A stretch of DNA of 64,000 bases. It comes from Lactiplantibacillus nangangensis (lineage in GTDB: Bacteria > Bacillota > Bacilli > Lactobacillales > Lactobacillaceae). The stretch lies in the NCBI RefSeq assembly GCF_005405065.1, contig NZ_BJDI01000001.1, positions 287,925 through 351,924 on the forward strand, in the 5' to 3' direction. The notes beneath the pieces were generated by a model. That model searched no databases. It was not told the DNA's origin and saw only the letters and a list, made by a program, of their open reading frames with translations. Shown here one piece after another: positions 28,163-36,671 of the stretch; the first letter of the stretch is position 1; every line of letters starts with the position of its first letter. Both the position numbers and the translations under genes were made by a program.

Positions 28163-28906
28163 TTGGAGCCACTTTTTGCCGATATTGCGACTGGCAAGCC
28201 ATTGCCACCGCGGGGACAGCAAGCTGTAGACTTAGGCTTCACGGCGCATGCGTTAAATGACCCCCATGAAGATCCAGAAGTTTATCAGTATTATCAATGG
28301 GTACTCACAAACTGTTTCGATGGGCAACCATTACATGAATTGTCAGCAAAGCTGATTGGGGCCACTTTTACAGCAGCCAATGTGTTTAAAACTGACTTGC
28401 CACAACCCGTGACGCTTAATCCATGGCAAACAGAGTCAATGCAATCATTTCCGTTAGCAGCCAAGCGTGCAGTGATTGTGGAAAATAACGGGGTGTTCAT
28501 TTGGTTATTACACCGACATCCAGATTGGCCGTTGATTAATCAGGCGGGTAATGACTTTAATACCGCTTATTTGGCAATCGTCCAGTCACTGGAGCAGCGC
28601 CAAGTCAAGCTGACGTACATTGGGGACCTTGATAGTCGAGGAATTCAAATGGCTGATTACTTGTTTAGCCGGTTAAATGTCACGCCAATCGAGACTTTTA
28701 CAGCGATTCAATCGCCAATTAATGTTTTTCAGTGGTTGACGCAGTTGGGTAAAGCTGATTTGAAACGTAGCCGAAAATTACAAATTAGCAACCCAGTATT
28801 GCACAAGGAATTAGATTCTATCCATGTTTTAAAGTGTTTTGTGGAACAAGAACAATTGATTGCTGAGTATGAGTCGTTAATTTCTGCATGGTTGGATGAA
28901 CACTAG
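28163..28906 (+). CDS. DUF2399 (Toprim-like) protein, probably N-terminally truncated
   Basis: The C-terminal half matches DUF2399/TIGR02679. AVIVENNGVF supplies Glu107 and YIGDLDSRG supplies Asp155 and Asp157, the E...DxD set of a Toprim fold. Family members are normally over 350 aa; this one has 247 at most. The frame is open upstream to 28130 without an ATG, so the start (TTG 28163) is doubtful. DUF2399 proteins are the JetD-type nucleases of some Wadjet (JetABCD) systems. None of the partner genes is next to it, so it is an orphan or a remnant. parS site 3 follows the stop by 2 nt. Confidence 0.65.
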   Translation: MEPLFADIATGKPLPPRGQQAVDLGFTAHALNDPHEDPEVYQYYQWVLTNCFDGQPLHELSAKLIGATFTAANVFKTDLPQPVTLNPWQTESMQSFPLAAKRAVIVENNGVFIWLLHRHPDWPLINQAGNDFNTAYLAIVQSLEQRQVKLTYIGDLDSRGIQMADYLFSRLNVTPIETFTAIQSPINVFQWLTQLGKADLKRSRKLQISNPVLHKELDSIHVLKCFVEQEQLIAEYESLISAWLDEH

Positions 28907-28908
28907 TA

Positions 28909-28924
28909 TGTTTCACGTGAAACA
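28909..28924. other. parS site 3
   Basis: A perfect TGTTTCACGTGAAACA palindrome begins 2 nt after the stop codon of the DUF2399 gene and precedes a terminator. Confidence 0.9.
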
Positions 28925-28932
28925 TTTAGACT

Positions 28933-28970
28933 AAAAAGCTACCGCATAAAATTTTATGTGGTAGCTTTTT
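28933..28970. terminator. Strong bidirectional terminator
   Basis: A long stem (28933-28950 with 28953-28970, one or two G-U pairs) with A and T runs at its feet. It ends transcription after the DUF2399 gene. The rest up to 29205 is AT-rich and should hold the lysR promoter. Confidence 0.85.
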
Positions 28971-29205
28971 CAATGATGGCATCTCAATTGTGATTCTGAA
29001 GTTGTTTCTAATACTATAAATAATAGTAAGAAGATCGAAGACAACAATTTCTTAAGTAGATCATAGTTCAAAATTTATGAAAGCGGTTAAGCAAATTTGA
29101 TGTTATTCATTTGAGAGTAAGGTATTATATGGTAACTAAACAGATGGTCCTAAGTAGTATTTCCTAACGTGTCACAGTTATCAATGATGTGAGGAGGTTA
29201 AATCG

Positions 29206-30108
29206 TTGGATTTCAAACAAATGGAATATTATTTGACGATTGCTGACTTGAAAAGTATGACGCAAGCAGCCGCAAAACTACATGTTGCTCAGCCTTACCT
29301 TAGTCGGCAGTTAAAGCAGTTGGAAAATGAGTTGGGCGTCACGTTACTCAAACGAACCACTCGCGAAATGACCGTTACACCAGCTGGTCGTGTTTTACAG
29401 CAACGAGCGCAGGAAATATTAGAATTACGTCAACAGTCTTTACATGAAATTACTTCAGTTGGTGATGGTCAAGCGGGAACATTGAGAATTGGTGTGATCA
29501 CTTCAATCAATAATGGGCTGATTCCGGCGTGGCTAGCACAATATCATCGTAGTTACCCTAAGGTTCAATTCTTAATTGAAGAGCATGATAGTAGTGAAAT
29601 TCCGGATCTACTGCGACAACGACGAATCGATTTGGGAATTAGCCGTGCGACAAATTTATTGCCAAATTTTCAGCGATTGGAGTTGCCCAGTGTCCCAATT
29701 GTGATGGTGGGTCGTGACCTAACTGGGCTGACTAAAAATAAAGCACAACCAATTGTCGCTTTAAAGCACAAAGCGTTACTCGTCCATCATTATCATGTGG
29801 ACTTGGTGACGAAGCTTTGTGAAAATGCCGGTTTTGAACCTAACTTTTTAGCACAGGTTGATAATCCGTTAACACTACTAAGGTTGGCAAATCAAGGGAT
29901 TGGAGTCGCTTTGATTCCACAAGATTGGCTAGATTTGATTCAAACGACGCAATTACAGGTGAAAACTTTAGCGGTGCCAGAATTAATCCGGCCGACTGCA
30001 GTCATTTGGCAGGAAAATCAGTTATCGTTAATTGCACAGCATTTTATTGACTTGATCCAGTCACAAAAGATTAAAATAAAAACGAACATACGTTTGATTA
30101 AGAACTAA
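29206..30108 (+). CDS. LysR family transcriptional regulator
   Basis: The protein has 300 aa. The N-terminal winged helix-turn-helix is clear: MEYYLTIADLKSMTQAAAKL then QPYLSRQLKQLENELG (residues about 6-43). An effector-binding periplasmic-fold domain follows from about residue 90 (GTLRIGVITSI). The TTG start at 29206 is chosen because GAGGAGG lies 8 nt upstream. It is followed on the same strand by a pyridoxamine-oxidase-like gene (48-nt gap) and a GNAT gene, which it may control. Confidence 0.92.
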   Translation: MDFKQMEYYLTIADLKSMTQAAAKLHVAQPYLSRQLKQLENELGVTLLKRTTREMTVTPAGRVLQQRAQEILELRQQSLHEITSVGDGQAGTLRIGVITSINNGLIPAWLAQYHRSYPKVQFLIEEHDSSEIPDLLRQRRIDLGISRATNLLPNFQRLELPSVPIVMVGRDLTGLTKNKAQPIVALKHKALLVHHYHVDLVTKLCENAGFEPNFLAQVDNPLTLLRLANQGIGVALIPQDWLDLIQTTQLQVKTLAVPELIRPTAVIWQENQLSLIAQHFIDLIQSQKIKIKTNIRLIKN

Positions 30109-30156
30109 AGAAGCGTATAATTAAGGTTATCGATTAGTTAAAGGAGCACTCTGAAA

Positions 30157-30588
30157 ATGGATCTGACAATTTTGCAACATGTCATCGCAATGACGAATAA
30201 AATTGCACTAAGTACGGCTTTAGATAATCAGGCAGATGTGAAGATCGTTAATTTTGTTTGGTATCCAGAACAACCAGATGTATTATTCTTCTCATCAGTG
30301 AAGAATAGTGCCGCACTAGCAACTTATGCGCAGCAACCTGATGTTGCCTTGATTTCTGTCCCTAATGATGGAGCAGTTGGTAATCCCTATATTCGAGCAC
30401 AGCATGTGCAATTAAAACGCTCTGAAAAGACAATGGCCGACTTATTACCACGGTATCTAGAGACAGTTCCAAATTATCAAACTGTCTGGGACTTAATTGG
30501 GCCTAAGCTAGTTGTGTTTGAGCTTAAGCTTAAAGAGCTATATGTTGATCCAGGCCTGGGTCAGGACAAAGGGACGTTGCGCTTTTAG
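30157..30588 (+). CDS. Pyridoxamine 5'-phosphate oxidase family (split-barrel flavin) protein
   Basis: The protein has 143 aa with a split-barrel FMN-binding fold: KIVNFVWYPEQPDVLFFSS and the following KNSAALATYAQQPDVALISV are typical beta-strand/helix blocks of the PNPOx-like family. The physiological flavin reaction is unknown. AAAGGAGCA lies before the ATG. It is 48 nt after the lysR gene. Confidence 0.8.
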   Translation: MDLTILQHVIAMTNKIALSTALDNQADVKIVNFVWYPEQPDVLFFSSVKNSAALATYAQQPDVALISVPNDGAVGNPYIRAQHVQLKRSEKTMADLLPRYLETVPNYQTVWDLIGPKLVVFELKLKELYVDPGLGQDKGTLRF

Positions 30589-30608
30589 CGGATAGCGGGG
30601 CTAGTTTA

Positions 30609-31031
30609 ATGATTGTTATTAAGGAAAATTCACTGGCAACAGTCCAACCATTACTAACAGCGCTATTCGCTGAACAACGGGCTGACAATGGGTTAGTTTC
30701 CCATGAACCAGTTAGTCAGCAGATTGCTTTTGGCGCGTATCTTGATGATCAACTGGTCGGCGGCTTGATTGCGGCACAACGATTTGAATCGTTGCTTGTT
30801 GCACAGTTGGCTGTTAGTAGTCATTGTCGCAAAAGTGGTACGGGTACTCAGTTATTGAAAAATGCTGAAGACTGGGCGCGTGAGCATGGTGTGACCACCG
30901 TGATATTGACGACTCGCTCTAATCAGGCGGCTGGTTTTTACCGCCGAAATGGGTATGAAGTTTTTGGTGAAATTGCTGATGTACCGATAAAAGGGCTCAG
31001 TACCATCTATTTTTTAAAACGAATTGGCTGA
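30609..31031 (+). CDS. GNAT family N-acetyltransferase
   Basis: The protein has 140 aa. VSSHCRKSGTGTQLLKNAE (residues about 74-92) is the acetyl-CoA motif A, and NQAAGFYRRNGYEVFGE is motif B. The substrate is unknown. It starts 20 nt after the preceding gene, after a GGGG-containing site, and is followed by a terminator, so it closes the lysR operon. Confidence 0.85.
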   Translation: MIVIKENSLATVQPLLTALFAEQRADNGLVSHEPVSQQIAFGAYLDDQLVGGLIAAQRFESLLVAQLAVSSHCRKSGTGTQLLKNAEDWAREHGVTTVILTTRSNQAAGFYRRNGYEVFGEIADVPIKGLSTIYFLKRIG

Positions 31032-31038
31032 ATTAAAA

Positions 31039-31075
31039 AGGCGTCAACGGTTTTAAGCCGTTGGCGCCTAATTCA
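31039..31075. terminator. Terminator between GNAT and oppA-like gene
   Basis: A 12-bp GC-rich stem (31039-31050 with 31058-31069), flanked by AAAAA on the left, lies between converging genes and likely serves both. Confidence 0.85.
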
Positions 31076-31081
31076 TAGTTG

Positions 31082-32725
31082 TTAGTCCACGTAAGCAGTG
31101 CGATAAGACATGACACCACTGAATTTATTGATGGACACACCCTTTAGGTTTGACTTGATCAGTACGTTTGAACCACCTTCGTACAATGGGGTCACGGCTT
31201 GATCTTGCATCGCAATTTTGGTTGCTTTAACGAGATCCTGGTATCGGGCTGTAGTGTTCATGGCATCTTGACCGTCAGCTGCAGCCATTGCTTGGTCAAA
31301 GCTTTTATTGGTGTAACGTCCCATATTAGAATTACTTTGGGAGGTTAAAATCATCAAGGCCTGTGAAGGGTCGGCGAAATCCATACTCCAACTCGTCAAA
31401 TTGAGTTGGAAGTCACCTTGTGAAACTTTTGTGAGCATTGCGTTGAATGGCATTGCACGGACACTAACTTTTAAGCCTTTCAAATGACTTGTGAGTTGGC
31501 CTTGAATGAATTCAGCTGCTTGATGGGTGGTATCATCATCACCACAAGTAATGGTTAGTGAAAGCTTGTTCTGATGTAACTGCTTTTTGGCTGATTGGAA
31601 CAAACGCTTGGCTTGAACTAAATCGAGAGAAGCGGTTCCTTTAACGGTCGCATCACTAACAAAATCATGGCCGTTGCGCGGATTCTTAAGCATGTTATGT
31701 ACTGCAAAAGTCTTAGCAGGGACGGAGCCATTTTCTAAAACGGTTTTGGTCAATTGCTGGCGATTAATGGCCAATGAAATGGCAGTCCGCAAGTCACGAT
31801 TAGCGGCAGTTTTATCCTTTTGATTATATTGAATGAAACCAATTTGACCAGCTGAAAGGGTCTTGAGTTCAGAATTCTGTTTATTTTGGACATTTTGTTC
31901 GCCAGTTAAGGTGACGGTATCCAATTTATTCGCTTGATAGAGGTTATAAGCGGTTGTTCCTGATTTGATGACTTGATAATTGATTTTATTCAGCTTAACA
32001 GCTTTTTTAGCCTGATAAGTCGCGTTTTTAGTTAAGGTCCAGCTATCATTGGTACCAGTCCAGCCACTCAGCTTGAAAGCGCCATTGTAGACTGTTTTCT
32101 TGGCGGAGGTCCCATAGGCTTGACCATATTTTTGAACCGATTTTTGGTTGATTGGGTAAAAAGTCACGCCAGCTAGAACCTGTTTGAAGTAAGAAGCAGG
32201 TTTGCTCAGCGTAATTTTTAATTGGTAGTTGTTAATGGCCTTGGCACCCAGCGTTTCTGGCGCTTTTTTGCCTGCCGCGATGGCATCGGCGTTTTTAATG
32301 TTAGTGAAAAGGTAAGTGAATTCTGACTTGGTTTTGGGGGTCAACGTCCGTTTCCAAGAGTAAACAAAATCTTTAGCAGTGACGGGATCACCATTACTCC
32401 AGCGGCCGTTATGCTTCAAATTAATGGTATAGGTCTTGCCATCTTTGGAAACGGTCGTCTTAGTGGCTAAGGCATTGACCGGCTGACTATTTTGGTTGAG
32501 TCGATATAAGCCTTCATCCACTTGACTGAGGACCGAGTTGGAGACACTATCGGTAATTTTTGAAGCATCTAAGCTGGTTAAAGTTGTTTTTTCGTACAGG
32601 TTAATGCTTTGATTGGCATGGTGCTTAGCAGGTTGCGCGTTGGCATGAATCGTGAAGCCGATTCCCCCGATTAGAATTAGGCTGCCGCCGAGTATTAAAG
32701 ATTTTTTGTGTGTTAAAAAGCTCAT
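31082..32725 (-). CDS. Peptide-binding protein OppA-like (no lipobox)
   Basis: Family 5 extracellular solute-binding proteins deliver peptides to Opp/Dpp transporters. The mature part shows the family blocks: LTSLDASKITDSVSNSVLSQ start, WSNGDPVTAKDFVYSWKR (residues about 110-130) and the long C-terminal lobe. The length is 547 aa. The start is ATG 32725, 8 nt after GGAGG. The signal peptide (SLILIGGIGFTIHANAQ) has no lipobox cysteine, unlike usual Gram-positive OppA, so it may be released or anchored otherwise. A T-box leader precedes it; no permease or ATPase gene is nearby. Confidence 0.88.
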   Translation of the reverse strand: MSFLTHKKSLILGGSLILIGGIGFTIHANAQPAKHHANQSINLYEKTTLTSLDASKITDSVSNSVLSQVDEGLYRLNQNSQPVNALATKTTVSKDGKTYTINLKHNGRWSNGDPVTAKDFVYSWKRTLTPKTKSEFTYLFTNIKNADAIAAGKKAPETLGAKAINNYQLKITLSKPASYFKQVLAGVTFYPINQKSVQKYGQAYGTSAKKTVYNGAFKLSGWTGTNDSWTLTKNATYQAKKAVKLNKINYQVIKSGTTAYNLYQANKLDTVTLTGEQNVQNKQNSELKTLSAGQIGFIQYNQKDKTAANRDLRTAISLAINRQQLTKTVLENGSVPAKTFAVHNMLKNPRNGHDFVSDATVKGTASLDLVQAKRLFQSAKKQLHQNKLSLTITCGDDDTTHQAAEFIQGQLTSHLKGLKVSVRAMPFNAMLTKVSQGDFQLNLTSWSMDFADPSQALMILTSQSNSNMGRYTNKSFDQAMAAADGQDAMNTTARYQDLVKATKIAMQDQAVTPLYEGGSNVLIKSNLKGVSINKFSGVMSYRTAYVD

Positions 32726-32819
32726 GATTAATTCCTCCAAAGATAATTTTAGTATTGGTTAGAAAAATCAGTAAGCTTTGCCATCGTAGCTGGATCATGT
32801 TAATTCACCCCGTTTTAAA

Positions 32820-33130
32820 GTCAAAAAAACCGTCCTTATAATTACAGCCAATGCTGCGATAAGGACGGTTAGTAAACCGCGGTGCCACCTTAATTGAGCC
32901 CACTCAAGTCGACTTGACCTGATATGCGCTCCTGCTCCATAGAGAACTAACATTCTCCTGACAACTGACGTATGTCACACGTCTTTTCGTACTCTCGAAA
33001 TTTCGGAAAAGCCCTCGGTGGTCCATTTAATTACCTGCGTTCGGCCATACTCTCAGCAACGATGACTCTCTGTGCGGGCACGATAATCTTGATCTCCACC
33101 TCATTGGTTTATAAGGACGATATTTAAGTT
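32820..33130 (-). ncRNA. T-box leader of the oppA-like gene
   Basis: On the minus strand the T-box sequence AAGGTGGCACCGCGG lies at 32892-32878. It is followed by a terminator with a 12-bp stem (32870-32859 with 32839-32828) and a T-run to 32823. Upstream lies an AGAGAG element and stem-loops of about 200 nt, as in stem I. T-boxes sense uncharged tRNA and allow read-through under amino-acid shortage. The specifier codon cannot be assigned safely by eye. Confidence 0.9.
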
Positions 33131-33136
33131 GAACCT

Positions 33137-33166
33137 AGTGTACAGCTAGTCGTTTTAATCTGTCAA
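33137..33166 (-). promoter_or_regulatory. Promoter of the T-box/oppA-like transcript
   Basis: TTGACA (33166-33161), an 18-bp spacer and TACACT (33142-33137) give a good sigma-A promoter. The start would be near 33130, about 405 nt before the ATG. Confidence 0.75.
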
Positions 33167-33255
33167 GCCGTTAATTTGAAAATTATCATATGCTGATTTT
33201 TTGAACGAGTAGCTATTGTTAATCTTTGATAGATCAAATCTTTGATGCTAAATAA

Positions 33256-33298
33256 ATAAGGTCCAGCTGGATAGAAAACTCAGCTGGGCCTTATAGTA
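33256..33298. terminator. Bidirectional terminator
   Basis: A 14-bp stem with a G-U pair (33256-33269 with 33281-33294) lies between the small minus-strand gene and the oppA-like transcript. Confidence 0.7.
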
Positions 33299-33300
33299 TA

Positions 33301-33543
33301 TTAAAGACGACTGTTATAGATTAAGAAACTAATATAGCAATTATCGCCATCAGGTAAATCATAACCAGTATTTTGGTTGGAACCATCGTTTTCATGCAAA
33401 ACGACGAATTCGCCAGAACCATAATCTTGATCGTTTAAATATGTGACAAGACGTTCATCACATTCGGCTAAAGTCTTACCAGTAACAACTCGGCGATTCC
33501 AGCCACGATGAACAGCACCATTTGGATTAATCAAATTCTCCAC
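33301..33543 (-). CDS. Small hypothetical protein, about 77-80 aa
   Basis: I do not recognise the family. The protein is acidic and aromatic-rich, with NPNGAVHRGWNRRVVTGKTL near the start and YDLPDGDNCYISFLIYNSR at the end. GAGGAG overlaps the GTG at 33543; the TTG at 33534, 8 nt further, may be the true start. A terminator follows. Confidence 0.6.
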   Translation of the reverse strand: MENLINPNGAVHRGWNRRVVTGKTLAECDERLVTYLNDQDYGSGEFVVLHENDGSNQNTGYDLPDGDNCYISFLIYNSRL

Positions 33544-33720
33544 TCCTCAATTATAAAGTCATCAATTGCATCATCATAGATAATGTCACCTTGATGGACA
33601 GTGTTAGTTAACTCTAATGATGGAAAAATAAGAATTAACCGAATAAAGGTTCAACTTAATCATAGCAAAGTTTAGGGCGGTTAATCAATGTTTAGTCTGA
33701 TTGTTTGAAATTATTGTGAG

Positions 33721-33749
33721 TTGACGGTAGCGCTTACAGCCGTTACACT
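33721..33749 (+). promoter_or_regulatory. Likely promoter of the thi operon
   Basis: TTGACG (33721-33726), a 17-bp spacer and TACACT (33744-33749) lie just upstream of the TPP riboswitch. The spacer contains GTAGCGCTTACA, a weak cre-like sequence (12 of 14). Confidence 0.55.
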
Positions 33750-33765
33750 TAGGATAATTCGAATA

Positions 33766-33862
33766 AACACTAGGGGTGTCCATAGACGGGCTGAGATGGC
33801 AATGTGCTTGCTGATCCCTTTGAACCTGTGAGTCCAGACTCGCGTAGGGAAAGTGTCGATGC
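33766..33862 (+). ncRNA. TPP riboswitch (THI element)
   Basis: The conserved blocks are present in order: ACTAGGGGTG, GGGCTGAGATG, CCCTTTGAACCTG and CGCGTAGGGAA. TPP binding lowers expression of the thiamine salvage genes that follow. A terminator hairpin follows at 33877. Confidence 0.95.
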
Positions 33863-33876
33863 TGAGTCAAATTAGC

Positions 33877-33916
33877 AACCACTGGTTCAATGAAAATTGG
33901 ATGAGTGGTTTTTTTA
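33877..33916 (+). terminator. Riboswitch expression-platform terminator
   Basis: An imperfect 15-bp stem (33877-33891 with 33896-33910) is followed by TTTTTT and lies 20 nt before thiM. It is the likely regulated terminator of the TPP riboswitch. Confidence 0.8.
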
Positions 33917-33935
33917 GATTGGGGAGGGTTTCAAT

Positions 33936-34727
33936 ATGGTCTTAAATTTGCTAGAAACGTTACGTACAGATAAACCCATCGTTTTAACGATTGCAAATTT
34001 TGTGACGGTTCAAGACGTTGCCAACGGGTTAAATGCGATTGGTGCTTCACCAATTATGTCGGCCGAAGCCTTGGAAGCGCCAGACCTTGTTAAAATTTCC
34101 GGTTCGGTTTGTCTCAATATTGGCACTTTGACTGAAACACAGGTCGCGCAGATGAAAGTTGTGGGTCAGTTAGCCAATGAGCAGCAAAAGCCGGTTGTCT
34201 TTGATCCGGTCGCAGTGGGTGCAAGTAACTATCGTTATCAGACCGCGGTTGAGCTACTTCAGCAGGTCAAAGTTGCAGTAATTCGTGGAAACGCCGGTGA
34301 GATTGCGACCTTAGCCGGCAGTGATTGGCAGTCGAAAGGAATCGATGCGGGCAGTGGCGCCGGTGATTTGGTGAAGATTGCCCAAACTTGTGCCTTGAAA
34401 TATGACTGCATCGTTGTGCTCTCTGGTGCGACCGATATTATTACAGATGGGAAAAAAGTAAGCCAAATTCACAATGGTACGCCATTATTTCAATTACACG
34501 TTGGTTCAGGTGATCTTCTTTCAAGCCTGGTGGCAGCTTTTACGGCAGTTCAATCGACGGATTACTTTGATGCGGCTCAGACCGCTTGTTTAGTCTTAGC
34601 AACGACGGGTCAGTTAGTGGCAAAACAAATGACCGCTGATCGTCCGGGAACCTTTGCCTTTGAACTCATCGATAAATTACATTTAATTACCACTGAGGAG
34701 ATTAACAAGATTGCCGTAGTGGACTAA
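33936..34727 (+). CDS. thiM: Hydroxyethylthiazole kinase
   Basis: ThiM phosphorylates the thiazole moiety in thiamine salvage. The 263-aa protein shows IANFVTVQDVANGLNAIGAS and PVVFDPVAVGAS blocks, a VIRGNAGEIATLAG segment and the GSGD motif with the catalytic region near residue 190. AGGGAGG-like GGGGAGGG precedes the ATG. It is the first gene of a TPP-controlled thiM-thiD-thiE operon. Here thiazole and pyrimidine must come from outside, because no biosynthesis genes are present in the window. Confidence 0.95.
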   Translation: MVLNLLETLRTDKPIVLTIANFVTVQDVANGLNAIGASPIMSAEALEAPDLVKISGSVCLNIGTLTETQVAQMKVVGQLANEQQKPVVFDPVAVGASNYRYQTAVELLQQVKVAVIRGNAGEIATLAGSDWQSKGIDAGSGAGDLVKIAQTCALKYDCIVVLSGATDIITDGKKVSQIHNGTPLFQLHVGSGDLLSSLVAAFTAVQSTDYFDAAQTACLVLATTGQLVAKQMTADRPGTFAFELIDKLHLITTEEINKIAVVD

Positions 34728-34742
34728 AGAAAGGTGACATTA

Positions 34743-35567
34743 ATGACTGAGTTTCCACAAGTTTTAACAATTGCTGGTACGGATAGCGGTGGTGGCGCTG
34801 GAATTATGGCTGATTTAAAAACGATGCAAGCACGGCATGTTTTCGGTACGGCGGTAGTTGTTGCGGTGACTGCACAGAATACGATTGGTGTTCAGGATTT
34901 TATGGCCTTGCCAGCGAAACTGATTAATGAACAATTTAGGTCAATTGCGTCAGATTTTACAATTAAAGCGTGCAAGACAGGGATGTTGGCTGATGCAGAA
35001 CATGTTCATGTGGTGGCCGAAGCCTTGCAAAAATATGACTTTGGGCCACTAACCGTTGATCCAGTGATGATTGCCAAAGGGGGCGCCCCTTTGTTGGCGG
35101 ATAATGCGATTGAAACTGTTCGTAAAGAGTTGATTCCGCTAGCAACCGTTGTGACACCCAATTTGCCGGAAGCTGAGCGTTTAACTGGCTTAGCAATCAA
35201 AGATGCTAACGACATGGTTACTGCTGGGGTGGCGCTTCAAAAGCTGGGCGCAAAAAATGTCATTATCAAGGGTGGTCACGTCACTGATCCACAAGCGGCG
35301 GCGGACTTTGTACTTTTAGCAGATGGCAGCTCGTTTTGGTTGTCTGCGCCGAGGACTGAGACAATTCGGACACATGGTACCGGCGATACGTTATCCGCTT
35401 GTCTGACGGCTGAATTAGCGAAAGGTGTGCCAATGGCAACTGCGATTCAAACGGCTAAGGCCTATGTGACCGCAGCCATCCAAGCAACGATTCAAGTGGG
35501 ACATGGTCATGGCCCGTTGAATCATTGGGCGACACCAAGTGATGAGGTAAGCCGTCATGACAATTAA
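34743..35567 (+). CDS. thiD: Hydroxymethylpyrimidine/phosphomethylpyrimidine kinase
   Basis: ThiD phosphorylates HMP twice for thiamine synthesis. The protein starts with VLTIAGTDSGGGAGIMADLK, the family signature, and has VVTPNLPEAERLTG and the C-terminal THGTGDTLSACL anion-hole motif. ATG 34743 is chosen, 6-7 nt after AAAGGTG; an in-frame ATG at 34734 lies inside that site. Length 274 aa. It overlaps thiE by 11 nt. Confidence 0.95.
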   Translation: MTEFPQVLTIAGTDSGGGAGIMADLKTMQARHVFGTAVVVAVTAQNTIGVQDFMALPAKLINEQFRSIASDFTIKACKTGMLADAEHVHVVAEALQKYDFGPLTVDPVMIAKGGAPLLADNAIETVRKELIPLATVVTPNLPEAERLTGLAIKDANDMVTAGVALQKLGAKNVIIKGGHVTDPQAAADFVLLADGSSFWLSAPRTETIRTHGTGDTLSACLTAELAKGVPMATAIQTAKAYVTAAIQATIQVGHGHGPLNHWATPSDEVSRHDN

Positions 35568-36207
35568 GTTTTCACCAACGCAATTACAAGCTTACTTTGT
35601 TTGTGGTTCTCAAGATGTTGCTGAAGGCCAACTCACGACGGTCGTGGCGCAAGCGTTACGTGCTGGAATTACGGCTTTCCAATTTCGGGATAAAGGGGCG
35701 AGCCACTTAACAGCAAAAGCGCGATTAGCCGTTGGTCAAAAGCTGCATCAGTTGTGTTCTACGTATCGGGTACCTTTTATTGTCGATGATGATGTTGATT
35801 TAGCTATCGCGTTGCATGCAGATGGCATTCATGTTGGCCGAAGTGATCAGCAGATTCAACAAGTGTTGTCGCGAGTGGCGGATCGGCTATTTGTTGGTCT
35901 CTCTTGCTCAACACCGGCCGAGGTCGCGCAGGCTAATCAATTGGCACAATTATCGTATGTTGGCAGTGGCCCGGTCTTCCCAACAGGGTCAAAAGCAGAT
36001 GCTGGTCCAGTAATCGGGTTGGCTGGCTTGGCACAGTTGGTCCAGCTTTCACGACATCCAGTTGTGGCAATTGGTGGCATTACTGAAGACCAATTACCTG
36101 AAATTGCGCAGACGGGCGCGAGCGGGTCGGCAGTCATTTCATTGTTAACTCAAAGTACCGATATCGCTGAAACAGTTCAAAAAATGTTGCAAGCGACGAC
36201 TCATTAA
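35557..36207 (+). CDS. thiE: Thiamine-phosphate synthase
   Basis: ThiE joins HMP-PP and thiazole phosphate to thiamine phosphate. The 216-aa TIM barrel shows FQFRDKG (substrate-binding), FIVDDDVDLAIALHADGIHVG, the YVGSGPVFPTGSK loop and VVAIGGI phosphate-binding motif. Its ATG lies 11 nt inside the thiD 3' end, indicating coupled translation. It completes the operon. Confidence 0.95.
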   Translation: MTIKFSPTQLQAYFVCGSQDVAEGQLTTVVAQALRAGITAFQFRDKGASHLTAKARLAVGQKLHQLCSTYRVPFIVDDDVDLAIALHADGIHVGRSDQQIQQVLSRVADRLFVGLSCSTPAEVAQANQLAQLSYVGSGPVFPTGSKADAGPVIGLAGLAQLVQLSRHPVVAIGGITEDQLPEIAQTGASGSAVISLLTQSTDIAETVQKMLQATTH

Positions 36208-36220
36208 TTATTATTGGCTG

Positions 36221-36240
36221 ACTATTTCCCGGGAAATAGT
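36221..36240. repeat. Perfect 20-bp palindrome after thiE
   Basis: ACTATTTCCCGGGAAATAGT is perfectly symmetrical and lies 14 nt after the thiE stop. No T-run follows, so it is not a classical terminator. It could be an operator or a stem at the RNA 3' end. Confidence 0.5.
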
Positions 36241-36317
36241 TGCAAGATAGTTACGAATTGGTATGAATAATCAATACCGATAACGAACTGATTTTAAGCC
36301 GCAAAGTAACTTTATAG

Positions 36318-36346
36318 TTGACTTTTAGTTGAATTAAACTTAATCT
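36318..36346 (+). promoter_or_regulatory. Promoter of the second T-box transcript
   Basis: TTGACT (36318-36323), a 17-bp spacer and TAATCT (36341-36346). Transcription would begin near 36353, just before the T-box leader. Confidence 0.6.
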
Positions 36347-36352
36347 GTAACT

Positions 36353-36640
36353 AATCAAATCGCCATTATTTTTTAATTTAAAACTGGTACGTTGAAGAGA
36401 AGAGTAAGCCAAAGGATGAAGAGTAGCGACTACTGATAGTGTGAGGGTAGCTTCTTAATTTGGCCGAAGATGAACTTGGAGTGCTGACTAACTTAAAAGC
36501 ATTAGTCCGTGGGGACGCGTTATCATCTTGGCACATGGTTTCATGTGCCGCTGAGGTGGCTAGTTTGCCATGAACTCGGGGTGGTACCGCGAAACCAATC
36601 GTCCCTGTATGCATTTATTGCGTACAGGGACTTTTTCTCG
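36353..36640 (+). ncRNA. T-box leader of the glutamine-amidotransferase-like/oppA operon
   Basis: The T-box AACTCGGGGTGGTACCGCG lies at 36573-36591. It is followed by a terminator with a 9-bp stem (36601-36609 with 36623-36631) and TTTTT. Upstream, GAAGAGAAGAGTAAGCC and a GCCAAA/TTTGGC stem fit stem I. The specifier should be in the CGAAGATGAAC stretch near 36466-36476, but the codon cannot be decided by eye. Confidence 0.9.
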
Positions 36641-36671
36641 GCAAAAAAAGAAAAGAGAGAGGTTGTTTAAA

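Noticed and set aside
28163..28906. A full Wadjet system around the DUF2399 gene
   Set aside because: The neighbours are an EamA transporter and a LysR regulator; no JetA, JetB or JetC-like genes are present.
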